DNA from: Flavobacterium ranwuense
GTDB lineage: Bacteria > Bacteroidota > Bacteroidia > Flavobacteriales > Flavobacteriaceae
Direction of reading: 5' to 3'
Length of the DNA: 64,000 bases
NCBI RefSeq assembly: GCF_004349315.1
Contig: NZ_SMLH01000001.1
Location: forward strand, 186,001 to 250,000
Shown: one piece after another, positions 57,145 through 64,000 of the stretch
How positions within the stretch are numbered: position 1 is the stretch's first letter
Layout of the letters: the number at the start of each line of letters is the position of its first letter
Notes under the pieces: generated by a model
Seen by the model: the letters and a program-made list of their open reading frames with translations, nothing else
Told to the model about the DNA's origin: nothing
The model's database searches: none
Translations under genes and position numbers: made by a program

Positions 57145-58125
57145 TTATTGTATTGCATTGATTGCGGCTACTAATTGAGCTTCAGTTCCTAGCGTAGTTT
57201 CGGATAAAGTGAAAGTGTACACATCGTTTGCTTGAACGGTTACGGCTTTGATTGCGTATCTCCAGTTGCCATTATCTTCGGTTGCAAAAATTATGTGCAT
57301 TTGTAATCCTATTGGAATTTGACCGTAATGCTCACTAAATTGTAGTGTGGTTGGATTATAAGTATCTAACTTGGCTAGCGCATTTTGGCCCTCACCATCA
57401 TAGGACAAGTAAATAGCACTATTTGTATTGTTATATCCTGTTGGAACGCTTGCTAAAATGGTGGTTCTTGGTCTTGGGTCACTGTAGAATTTATCTACAT
57501 TTGTCCAACCAAAGTTTCCAAAAGTCACCGTATAGCCGTTTTGATTGAAACCAACCGCTCCATCTTTTCCTCCTCCAGCTGCGCCTCCAGGTCTTACCCA
57601 AGCAAGGTTGTCATCGTCTTTTGTGTCGCCTGCCCAAAAAGTCATTCCAGTATCAATAGCAGTCCCTGTTAAATTTGAGGGCACTAGAAGTTGAATTGTG
57701 CCTGTTGTAGCTAGATCTACACCTCCCTGAGAGGCTTTGATAAAAAATTCACCACCGGATTTCAGTAGACTTTTTTTACCGTCAGGCATAACTCCCATCG
57801 TAGGTTTGTTAGCTATTAGCATGTTTCCTTTGTCGAAAAGTTCAATAAATGTAATATCAATTGCTCCGGTTACAGGATTTCCGTTTTTAGTAAGTGCATT
57901 TCCGTCTAATTTTATAGTCACTCCTTTTGCAGAAGTTAGCGTGATAACTCCGGTTCCAGCAGTTGCTGTAAAATTTTGTGTGTTCTTTTTTACCCCTTGT
58001 TCCCTTATTGCAATAAATGCTGCTTTTGTTGGAGGTGCTGGAGTTGTGTTTTCATTGGTAGTACAGCTTGCAAAGGCTAGTGTTGCTAAAGCTAAAAGGG
58101 CGATGTTTTTAAAATTTGATTTCAT
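57145..58125 (-). CDS. Lipoprotein of unknown function, first gene of the CHAT operon
   Basis: A 326-residue lipoprotein: signal peptide ending in the lipobox ATLAFASC with Cys21. The body is beta-rich, with the stretch GNMLIANKPTMGVMPDGKK and KSGGEFFIKASQGGVDL, and a Gly-rich turn (RPGGAAGGGKDG). I do not recognise the family. It is the gene closest to the divergent sigma factor, and three promoter-like repeats point at it, so it is probably the most strongly regulated target. Confidence 0.78.
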   Translation of the reverse strand: MKSNFKNIALLALATLAFASCTTNENTTPAPPTKAAFIAIREQGVKKNTQNFTATAGTGVITLTSAKGVTIKLDGNALTKNGNPVTGAIDITFIELFDKGNMLIANKPTMGVMPDGKKSLLKSGGEFFIKASQGGVDLATTGTIQLLVPSNLTGTAIDTGMTFWAGDTKDDDNLAWVRPGGAAGGGKDGAVGFNQNGYTVTFGNFGWTNVDKFYSDPRPRTTILASVPTGYNNTNSAIYLSYDGEGQNALAKLDTYNPTTLQFSEHYGQIPIGLQMHIIFATEDNGNWRYAIKAVTVQANDVYTFTLSETTLGTEAQLVAAINAIQ

Positions 58126-58153
58126 GATTTCTAATTTTTTAAAATGGTTTTTT

Positions 58154-58186
58154 AATAGATACTTTTTGTTTTGTAATTGTTACCCC
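58154..58186 (-). promoter_or_regulatory. ECF-type promoter motif, copy 1
   Basis: On the minus strand GGGGTAACAA (58177-58186), 13 bases, then AGTATCTATT (58154-58163). It is the copy nearest the lipoprotein start (28 bases) and so the most likely active promoter. Confidence 0.6.
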
Positions 58187-58226
58187 AATTGGCAAACTAT
58201 TTTTTGTCGTTTATTAGGGCTTCATT

Positions 58227-58259
58227 GTTATATCAACTTTCTTATTATTTTGTTACCCC
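58227..58259 (-). promoter_or_regulatory. ECF-type promoter motif, copy 2
   Basis: On the minus strand GGGGTAACAA (58250-58259), 13 bases, then TTGATATAAC (58227-58236). Confidence 0.6.
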
Positions 58260-58320
58260 TTATAATCTGAATCTTTTCTGAGTATCGATAATTTCAAGTT
58301 GTTTAAGGGACGTTTACAGG

Positions 58321-58353
58321 GTTATATCAAATTGGTTTTATAATTGTTACCCT
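58321..58353 (-). promoter_or_regulatory. ECF-type promoter motif, copy 3
   Basis: On the minus strand AGGGTAACAA (58344-58353), 13 bases, then TTGATATAAC (58321-58330), identical to copy 2 in its -10 part. It ends 55 bases before the sigma gene start. Confidence 0.6.
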
Positions 58354-58408
58354 TTTAATTTGAATTTATTTCAGATTCTTTTTTACATTAGCCAATAAAA
58401 AGTTTTTT

Positions 58409-58993
58409 ATGGCTAACAATGCGATTCATCCGGATCAAATTTATATAGACGGACTTGCCAATAATAATTCGGCAATGATCCAATCTATCTACAAAAAGTT
58501 TGTTCCCAAAGTGGTTACCTATATAAGGAATAATTCAGGTGATGAAGATCAGGCCCAAGATGTGGTTCAGGAAATCCTGATTTTGCTTTTTAATCAGGCA
58601 AAAGTTAACAAATTGCAACTCACTTGCCCGTTTGACGCCTATTTTTTTTTGTTATGTAAAAGGAAATGGCTGAATGAATTGAAAAAAGCATCGAATAAAG
58701 GGGTAACAATCAGGGAGGATTTTGCATCTAATAATGAACCCTCAGATGAGATGGTTACACAAACCGAAGCATTCGAGGAGAAACAACAGCTTTTTGATGC
58801 GATGTTTAAAAAACTGGGTGACAAATGCCAAGAGTTATTAAAATTGAGTTTTACCCTCAAATCTATGGAAGAGGTGGCGGAGAAACTCCAGGTGACTTAC
58901 GGGTATGTCCGCAAGAAAAAATCGTTGTGTACCGGTCAATTAACCCAGTGGATTCAGGAAACAAACCGATTTAAATCTTTAAAAATCACTTAG
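58409..58993 (+). CDS. ECF-type sigma-70 family factor of the CHAT cluster
   Basis: A 194-residue sigma factor. Region 2 spans about residues 20-95 (DEDQAQDVVQEILILLFNQ, CPFDAYFFLLCKRKWLNELKK) and region 4 about 130-180 (CQELLKLSFTLKSMEEVAEKLQVTYGYVRKKKSLC). The TPR anti-sigma candidate follows 2 bases after the stop. On the plus strand TTTG (58359-58362), 21 bases and TACATTAG form a weak housekeeping-type promoter. Its likely targets are the divergent lipoprotein-PKD-CHAT-retropepsin genes. It is not close to the FecI-like factor at 28596. Confidence 0.9.
   Translation: MANNAIHPDQIYIDGLANNNSAMIQSIYKKFVPKVVTYIRNNSGDEDQAQDVVQEILILLFNQAKVNKLQLTCPFDAYFFLLCKRKWLNELKKASNKGVTIREDFASNNEPSDEMVTQTEAFEEKQQLFDAMFKKLGDKCQELLKLSFTLKSMEEVAEKLQVTYGYVRKKKSLCTGQLTQWIQETNRFKSLKIT
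58700..58732 (+). promoter_or_regulatory. ECF-type motif inside the sigma gene, copy 4
   Basis: GGGGTAACAA (58700-58709), 13 bases, then TGCATCTAAT (58723-58732) on the plus strand within coding sequence. It has the same spacing as the three upstream copies and faces the anti-sigma candidate, about 265 bases away. Confidence 0.35.
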
Positions 58994-58995
58994 CC

Positions 58996-59721
58996 ATGAA
59001 CGAGGACCGTTATATAGTATTCGACCACTATCTTCAAGACGAATTGTCTGTCGAAGATAAAGTAAAGTTCGAGAATCAATTGGCTGAAGACCCGGAATTG
59101 GCTTCGGCATTTGAAATTTTCAAGGAATTGAATCTTCATCTGGAAAATAAATTTGGCAATGCCGATGAGTTTAATGCTTTCAAAGAAAATTCAAAATCGA
59201 TTTCGAATGATCATTTTAAAGCTTCTAAACCGAAAACAAAAGTGATTGGATTTAAGCCTTGGATTTATTTGGTTGCAGCATCAGTTGTTGTTTTGTTGGG
59301 GTTGTTTCTTTTTAATCCAAAACCAAATTTCGAAGATTTCAACCAACATGAGAACGCTTATTTCACCGAAAGAGGGGCGGTTGATGAAAAACTGAAACAA
59401 GCAGAGGACGCTTTCAATGCAAAAAATTATAAAGCAGCCATCTCATTTTTTAAAGCCGTTTTAAAAGAGAAAGACACGCCGGAAATACACTATTTCTATG
59501 GGATTTCCTTATTGGAAACTAATGAAATTCAAGAAGCTGAAGTTGTTTTTAACGAACTAAAAGCGGGGACTTCAATTTATAAAAATAAAGCAATTTGGAA
59601 TTTGGCTTTAGCCAAATTAAAACAGAAAGATTATAAATCCTGTAAGGAAATTCTATTGACTATTTCCTCAGATTACGAGGATTATGAACAAGTTCAGGAA
59701 TTATTGAAGGAATTGGATTAA
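58996..59721 (+). CDS. Membrane TPR protein, candidate anti-sigma factor
   Basis: A 241-residue protein. The N-terminus (residues 1-50: FDHYLQDELSVEDKVKFENQ) resembles the anti-sigma N-terminal helices of Bacteroidota proteins but lacks the zinc Cys/His set. One transmembrane helix spans about 90-108 (WIYLVAASVVVLLGLFLF). The outer part has two to three tetratricopeptide repeats (about 130-240: AEDAFNAKNYKAAISFFKAV and later units). It starts 2 bases after the sigma gene, so the pair is coupled. The topology places TPRs in the periplasm, where they could meet the TPRs of the CHAT protein. Confidence 0.82.
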   Translation: MNEDRYIVFDHYLQDELSVEDKVKFENQLAEDPELASAFEIFKELNLHLENKFGNADEFNAFKENSKSISNDHFKASKPKTKVIGFKPWIYLVAASVVVLLGLFLFNPKPNFEDFNQHENAYFTERGAVDEKLKQAEDAFNAKNYKAAISFFKAVLKEKDTPEIHYFYGISLLETNEIQEAEVVFNELKAGTSIYKNKAIWNLALAKLKQKDYKSCKEILLTISSDYEDYEQVQELLKELD

Positions 59722-59859
59722 ATTTTTAAAACAAAAGCAGCACTTTTATAAGTATAACGAAAAGATACAAAAGAATTTTCTGGAGTATCTTTTTTTCTTT
59801 TTGACTTTTGTTATAAAATTTTAAAAAACTTCGCAACTTTGTAACCTTAAACTATAGAC

Positions 59860-60639
59860 TTGGAAACAAAAGCAATAATCACCGATACCCATACACATTT
59901 ATATTCTGAGGAATTTGATCAAGACCGAAATGAAATGATACAGCGCGCCATTGATGCCGGGGTTTCACGATTTTTTATTCCTGCAATCGACTCCACATGT
60001 ACGGAGTCTATGTATGAATTGGAGAAAAATCACCCTACCACTGTTTTCTTGATGATGGGTTTGCATCCTACGTATGTAAAAGACAATTATCTCGAAGAAT
60101 TGCAACACGTAGAAAACGAATTGGCGAAAAGAAAATTTTATGCCATTGGTGAAATTGGAATCGATTTGTATTGGGATAAAACGCATTTGAAGGAGCAGCA
60201 AATCGCCTTTAGAAGACAAATCCAGTTAGCCAAACAATACAAATTACCTATTGTGATTCATTGTCGGGAAGCTTTTGAGGCCATATTTGAAATTCTGGAA
60301 GAGGAAAAATCAGCTGATTTATTTGGAATTTTTCATTGTTTCTCCGGAACGCATCAACAAGCATTACAGGCGATTTCGTATAATATGAAGCTGGGAATAG
60401 GTGGAGTAGTGACTTTTAAAAACGGGAAAATAGATCAATTTTTGAATCAAATCGATTTGAAACATATTGTTTTAGAAACGGATTCCCCTTATCTGGCACC
60501 AATACCCTTTCGAGGCAAACGCAACGAGAGTGGGTATATCGTTAATGTCGTAGATAAGTTAGCGCAAATTTATAGTCTTTCGGCAAATGAAGTTGCAGCA
60601 ATAACCACGGAGAATTCCAAAGCTATTTTTGGGATTTAA
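59860..60639 (+). CDS. tatD: TatD family metal-dependent hydrolase
   Basis: A 259-residue TIM-barrel DNase-type hydrolase. Metal ligands are seen in DTHTHLY (His11, His13), GEIGIDLYWD (Glu), VIHCREAF (His), GIFHCFSG (His) and LETDSPYLAP (Asp). The start must be the TTG at 59860: no ATG lies upstream in frame, and the first internal ATG is beyond the HTH metal motif. A possible promoter is TTG (59808-59810), 23 bases, CAACTTTG (59834-59841). It begins a same-strand run with the acyltransferase and asparaginase genes. Confidence 0.93.
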   Translation: METKAIITDTHTHLYSEEFDQDRNEMIQRAIDAGVSRFFIPAIDSTCTESMYELEKNHPTTVFLMMGLHPTYVKDNYLEELQHVENELAKRKFYAIGEIGIDLYWDKTHLKEQQIAFRRQIQLAKQYKLPIVIHCREAFEAIFEILEEEKSADLFGIFHCFSGTHQQALQAISYNMKLGIGGVVTFKNGKIDQFLNQIDLKHIVLETDSPYLAPIPFRGKRNESGYIVNVVDKLAQIYSLSANEVAAITTENSKAIFGI

Positions 60640-60704
60640 AGAAGAATTTACCTTATTTTGATATTTTTTTTGTTCATTTGCCAACACAAAAATTGAGAAC
60701 CAAA

Positions 60705-61841
60705 ATGCAGAAATTTGACGCTATTCGGCCATTTTACGATTCCGAAATAAACGAAGCACTTCAGAATGTTGTAAATCATCCCATGATGAAAGCATTGATG
60801 AATTTTACTTTTCCGGATGTTGCTGATGAAGTTTGGAAAGAACAATTGCGAAAAACGCATTCTATTCGTGATTTTCAGTGCAATTTTATTTATCAGTCTG
60901 TTCAAAGAGTTTTGGAAAAAAGCTCTGAAGGTTTGACTACTTCAGGTTTTGAAAACTTAAAGCCTAATACCTCCTATCTATTTATCTCGAATCATCGAGA
61001 TATTCTATTGGATACCACTTTGTTGAATACCGCTTTATTTGAACATGGGTTAGCGATGACGGCTTCTGCGATTGGAGATAATTTAGTCAAGAAATCGTTT
61101 CTGAATACGTTAGCCAAACTAAATCGAAATTTTTTAGTGCAGCGTGGCTTAACGCCAAGGGAAATGCTACAAAGTTCAAAGTTGTTGTCAGAATATATTG
61201 GCAATTTATTACTCCATGAAAACCGTTCCGTTTGGATTGCGCAACGTGAAGGAAGAACCAAAGACGGAAATGACGAAACTAATCCGGGTGTTTTGAAAAT
61301 GCTTGGAATGGGTTCTGACGAAAAGAATTTGATGGATTATTTCAAAAAGATAAAAATTGTACCGGTTTCTATTTCGTATGAATACGACCCAACGGATGCT
61401 TTGAAAATGCCTCAATTGATGGCTGAAGCCAATAATGAAGTGTACATTAAAGAAAAAAATGAAGACTTCATGACAATTCTTAGCGGTGCTTTGGGACAAA
61501 AGAAAAGAATTCACATTCATGTTGGTAAAGTGTTAGATACTGAAATTGATACAGTCATTGCTGAGAATGATAGTACCAATAAGCAAATAGTAGCTTTGGC
61601 AAAAGTAATTGATGATGCAATATTGAGCAATTATAAGTTGTGGCCAACGAATTTTATTGCATATGACATTGTAAACAAGACAGATCACTATTCCCATTTG
61701 TACACCGAAAATGAAAAATCGTTATTCGGTCGCAGACTTGAAATGCGTATTGATCATGACAATCCAGTAGCTTTAGATGGTTTTTTGGCGATGTATGCGA
61801 ATCCGGTTGTGAATAAATTAAAATACCATGATGTTGTATAA
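60705..61841 (+). CDS. Acyltransferase, glycerolphosphate type
   Basis: A PlsB/PlsC-like acyltransferase, 378 residues from the ATG at 60705 (MQKFDAIRPFYD); the in-frame TTG at 60678 is less likely. Motif I is seen as LFISNHRDILLD with five residues between His and the second Asp, not the canonical four. Motif III-like VWIAQREGRTKDG follows, then IVPVSISYEYDPTD, as in block IV. No signal peptide or strong membrane helix is seen. The enzyme probably transfers acyl chains to glycerophosphate or a related acceptor at the inner membrane. It overlaps ansA by 14 bases. Confidence 0.85.
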   Translation: MQKFDAIRPFYDSEINEALQNVVNHPMMKALMNFTFPDVADEVWKEQLRKTHSIRDFQCNFIYQSVQRVLEKSSEGLTTSGFENLKPNTSYLFISNHRDILLDTTLLNTALFEHGLAMTASAIGDNLVKKSFLNTLAKLNRNFLVQRGLTPREMLQSSKLLSEYIGNLLLHENRSVWIAQREGRTKDGNDETNPGVLKMLGMGSDEKNLMDYFKKIKIVPVSISYEYDPTDALKMPQLMAEANNEVYIKEKNEDFMTILSGALGQKKRIHIHVGKVLDTEIDTVIAENDSTNKQIVALAKVIDDAILSNYKLWPTNFIAYDIVNKTDHYSHLYTENEKSLFGRRLEMRIDHDNPVALDGFLAMYANPVVNKLKYHDVV

Positions 61842-62859
61842 ATCCAAAATACTTTTGATTTATACTGGTGGAACCATCGGTATGAGGAAAGATTTTGAAA
61901 CGGGTGCACTTAAGGCTTTCAATTTTAGCAAATTATTACAACGAATCCCAGAATTGAAACAATTGGACTGTGAGATAGAAACAATTTCATTTGAGAATCC
62001 CATTGACTCTTCTAATATGAATCCTGAAGAATGGGCAAAAATTGCTACAATTGTTGCTGATAATTACGTTTCTTTTGATGGATTTGTTGTGCTTCATGGA
62101 TCAGATACGATGTCGTATTCCGCATCAGCTTTGAGTTTTATGCTCGAGAATTTGTCAAAACCAGTTATTTTTACGGGTTCCCAATTGCCTATTGGAGATT
62201 TACGTACTGATGCCAAAGAGAATCTGATTACTGCGATTCAAATTGCTTCTTTGCGCCATAATGACGCGCCAGTTATCAGTGAAGTGTGTCTTTACTTTGA
62301 ATACAAATTATACCGAGGCAATCGAACCACCAAGATTAATGCCGAACATTTCAAAGCGTTTACCTCCCCTAATTATCCTGAATTGGTGGAATCCGGAGTA
62401 CACTTAAAATTGAATCCCGAATTGTTTTTACCCAAAAACGAAAATAAGGAATTCAAAGTTCATAAAAATTTGGATAATAATGTGGCTATCATAAAAATGT
62501 TTCCAGGTATCAGTGAAGCAGTTTTATCGGCTATTTTAGATATTCCGAATCTTAAAGGTGTTGTTTTAGAAACCTATGGAGCGGGGAATGCACCTACGGA
62601 AGAATGGTTTTTAAATTTATTAAAAAAAGCAATTTCCAGAGGTTTACATATAGTGAATGTTACCCAATGTTCCGGGGGAAGTGTGAGAATGGGACAATAT
62701 GAAACCAGTACAGGCTTGAAAGAAATTGGAGTGATTTCCGGAAAAGACATTACCACTGAAGGCGCAATAACAAAATTGATGTATTTACTGGGTCAAAAAA
62801 CAGCTCAAAAAGACTTTAAGGCTATCTTTGAAAGGGCTTTACGAGGCGAAATGGTATAA
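61828..62859 (+). CDS. ansA: Type I L-asparaginase
   Basis: A 343-residue cytoplasmic asparaginase that converts asparagine to aspartate and ammonia. The nucleophile motif is LIYTGGTIGM near the N-terminus; the second catalytic Thr region is VLHGSDTMSYSASALSFM. The C-terminal allosteric-type domain includes NVTQCSGGSVRMGQYETSTGL. There is no signal peptide, which separates it from the periplasmic type II form. Starts at 61828 and 61831 are both possible. It overlaps the acyltransferase gene by 14 bases. Confidence 0.94.
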   Translation: MMLYKSKILLIYTGGTIGMRKDFETGALKAFNFSKLLQRIPELKQLDCEIETISFENPIDSSNMNPEEWAKIATIVADNYVSFDGFVVLHGSDTMSYSASALSFMLENLSKPVIFTGSQLPIGDLRTDAKENLITAIQIASLRHNDAPVISEVCLYFEYKLYRGNRTTKINAEHFKAFTSPNYPELVESGVHLKLNPELFLPKNENKEFKVHKNLDNNVAIIKMFPGISEAVLSAILDIPNLKGVVLETYGAGNAPTEEWFLNLLKKAISRGLHIVNVTQCSGGSVRMGQYETSTGLKEIGVISGKDITTEGAITKLMYLLGQKTAQKDFKAIFERALRGEMV

Positions 62860-62921
62860 TATTCAGTTTTTACTTTTCTAAGTCAGTTTTTTTTGTGTTC
62901 TTTGCAACCTTAAATGAAAAT

Positions 62922-63006
62922 AGAGAGGTGGCCGAGTGGCTGAAGGCGCACGCTTGGAAAGCGTGTATATGGCAACATATCGAGGGTTCGAATCCCTTCC
63001 TCTCTG
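62922..63006 (+). tRNA. tRNA-Ser (anticodon GGA)
   Basis: An 85-base class II tRNA. Acceptor arm AGAGAGG/CCTCTCT with discriminator G, anticodon stem CACGC/GCGTG with loop TTGGAAA (anticodon GGA at 62956-62958), long variable arm (TATATGGCAACATATC region), and T-arm with TTCGAAT. CCA is not encoded. It reads UCC and UCU. Confidence 0.95.
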
Positions 63007-63016
63007 CAAAGAAATT

Positions 63017-63045
63017 AATGCTTCCTGAAAGGGGAGCATTTTTTG
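63017..63045 (+). terminator. tRNA-Ser terminator
   Basis: AATGCTTCC (63017-63025) pairs with the segment ending at 63040 (GGGGAGCATT region) with one G-T pair, followed by TTTTTTG. It lies 10 bases after the tRNA. Confidence 0.75.
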
Positions 63046-63597
63046 TTTTATAGTGTGACAAATTTTTTTGTTTGTCTAAGCGTATAAAAACAAAAAAGGA
63101 TCAGGCATGAAATGCCAAGCATTAATTTCTTTGTGAGATTCTATTCCGGAATGAATGAAATTAATCCTGTTTTTACTGTAAATACCTTTAAACTCAAATC
63201 ACTTATGAGCAAAGTATTCTGGGTTTTAACATTCTATAATCTTCGCAATTTTATTTATTGACAATAAGAAGTCATTTAAAATTGATATTTTTTTGTTGAT
63301 TATTTAATATTGATCATAACCATTTAATGAAACTTGTTTGTTCTATTTTAAAATATAATAAATAATTTAAATTAAGTAAGAAAATAAATACCAAACATGT
63401 TTATTTGCGTATTTAATCGATTATATTTGTAATAGAAACATCCTGTATTTAATTTCAACTAGAGATTAAAGCTTCTAATATTCTTAAAAATTTTCTGAAA
63501 CCTAAATTATTAATTGAAGAACCCAGATATAAAAACTATTTGATACATCATTAAAAGATAAAAGATAAAAATTTTACAAATTTAAAAAACGGAACTG
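63046..63597. other. AT-rich spacer
   Basis: 552 bases between the tRNA terminator and the small membrane peptide. No open frame above 60 codons, no known RNA and no clear repeat seen. Confidence 0.5.
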
Positions 63598-63714
63598 ATG
63601 GAAACAGAAAACAGAAAAAAAGAAGTGTTTTTGTACATAGGTGTTTTTTTTCTTACTGTCGGGAGTTTATCGATAGTTGCTTTAATATTGATGTTCTTGT
63701 ATGTATCTTTTTGA
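63598..63714 (+). CDS. Small single-helix membrane peptide
   Basis: A 38-residue frame from ATG 63598 to TGA 63712-63714. The first nine residues are polar and basic (METENRKKE), followed by a continuous hydrophobic stretch (about residues 10-37, VFLYIGVFFLTVGSLSIVAL and onward). This fits a one-helix inner-membrane peptide with N-terminus inside. No family is recognised. Being short and in an AT-rich stretch, it could also arise by chance. Confidence 0.45.
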   Translation: METENRKKEVFLYIGVFFLTVGSLSIVALILMFLYVSF

Positions 63715-63805
63715 TTTGGATTCTAAATTATCCAAGATAAGGAAATATTAAAATCTACCACTGTGTTTTTTGAAAGAAATACGTCTCTGGAATCTATCAA
63801 AATCC

Positions 63806-63813
63806 TATATTTG
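63806..63813 (+). promoter_or_regulatory. Promoter -7 element of the right-end gene
   Basis: TATATTTG matches TAnnTTTG 45 bases before the ATG at 63859. No well-placed -33 TTG. Confidence 0.4.
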
Positions 63814-63858
63814 TAAGCGATAAACAATGATGAAGTCAAAGAATGTATTTAAACTAAC

Positions 63859-64000
63859 ATGGAGCAATCATTAAACAAAAATAACTACATGCGACTATTC
63901 TTAAGTTGCTTTCTTTTTCTATCCATTTTTAATGTTTTTTCCCAAGAAAATACTGTAACTCAAGATACCGTCATTGTGAAAGTTGATTCCTTGTATCGAG
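63859..64000 (+). CDS. Partial gene, start of an exported protein
   Basis: An open frame running off the right end. From ATG 63859 it reads MEQSLNKNNY, then MRLFLSCFLFLSIFNVFSQ, a signal peptide with cleavage after FSQ, then a Thr/Val/Asp-rich mature start (ENTVTQDTVIVKVDSLYR). The ATG at 63889 (MRLFLS) is a likely alternative start and gives a more standard signal peptide. Only about 48 codons are in the window, so function is unknown. Confidence 0.6.
   Translation, partial: MEQSLNKNNYMRLFLSCFLFLSIFNVFSQENTVTQDTVIVKVDSLYR

Noticed and set aside
57737..58270. 177-residue plus-strand frame
   Set aside because: Antisense to the lipoprotein gene and running through its promoter motifs.

Overview
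The window looks like chromosomal DNA of a flavobacterium (Bacteroidota, family Flavobacteriaceae, probably Flavobacterium or a close relative). It is AT-rich, and genes often carry the Bacteroidota promoter (TTG, about 20 bases, TAnnTTTG). There are two SusC/SusD pairs, ECF sigma/FecR regulation, a 14-gene nuo operon with a short NuoG, and flavobacterial dispersed intergenic repeats. I see no phage, insertion sequence, CRISPR array or rRNA; one tRNA-Ser is present.

Layout. 1-2325: start of an exported protein leaving the window on the left, aspS, and a cold-shock gene. 2489-15785: complete nuoA-N (respiratory complex I) with promoter and terminator. 15800-18740: Gfo/Idh oxidoreductase, FrnE-like DsbA oxidoreductase, and an exported repeat protein. 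19144-20855: umuC-umuD translesion polymerase pair. 21038-38190: a polysaccharide-utilisation-type region. An AGE-family epimerase and SusD/SusC lie on the minus strand; ECF sigma, FecR, STN-SusC, SusD and a PKD-GH16 glucanase lie on the plus strand; then a SusD gene remnant. 38233-45334: TetR-controlled RND efflux operon (tetR-tolC-adaptor-pump) and yceI. 45422-51836: polyprenyl synthase, two small unknown genes, sucA and sucB. 51833-59721: a cluster of an ECF-type sigma factor and TPR anti-sigma candidate, divergent from a lipoprotein, a PKD/beta-barrel protein, an exported TPR-CHAT protease and a retropepsin-like protease. 59860-64000: tatD, an acyltransferase, asparaginase, tRNA-Ser(GGA), a 38-residue membrane peptide, and the start of another exported protein.

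How the parts work together. The two SusC genes share a promoter-like block (GGGG.AACCC) and a two-hairpin leader, so the ECF sigma factor at 28596 probably controls both divergent SusCD operons. The tetR operon and yceI share a 28-base inverted-repeat operator placed over their promoters, which ties YceI to the efflux regulon. Upstream of the lipoprotein-CHAT operon, three copies of GGGGTAACAA, each followed 13 bases later by a -10-like element, point toward that operon; a fourth lies on the plus strand inside the sigma gene. This sigma/CHAT/retropepsin cluster is the best candidate for an undescribed system. It resembles an envelope-located proteolytic or sensing module under its own ECF sigma factor.
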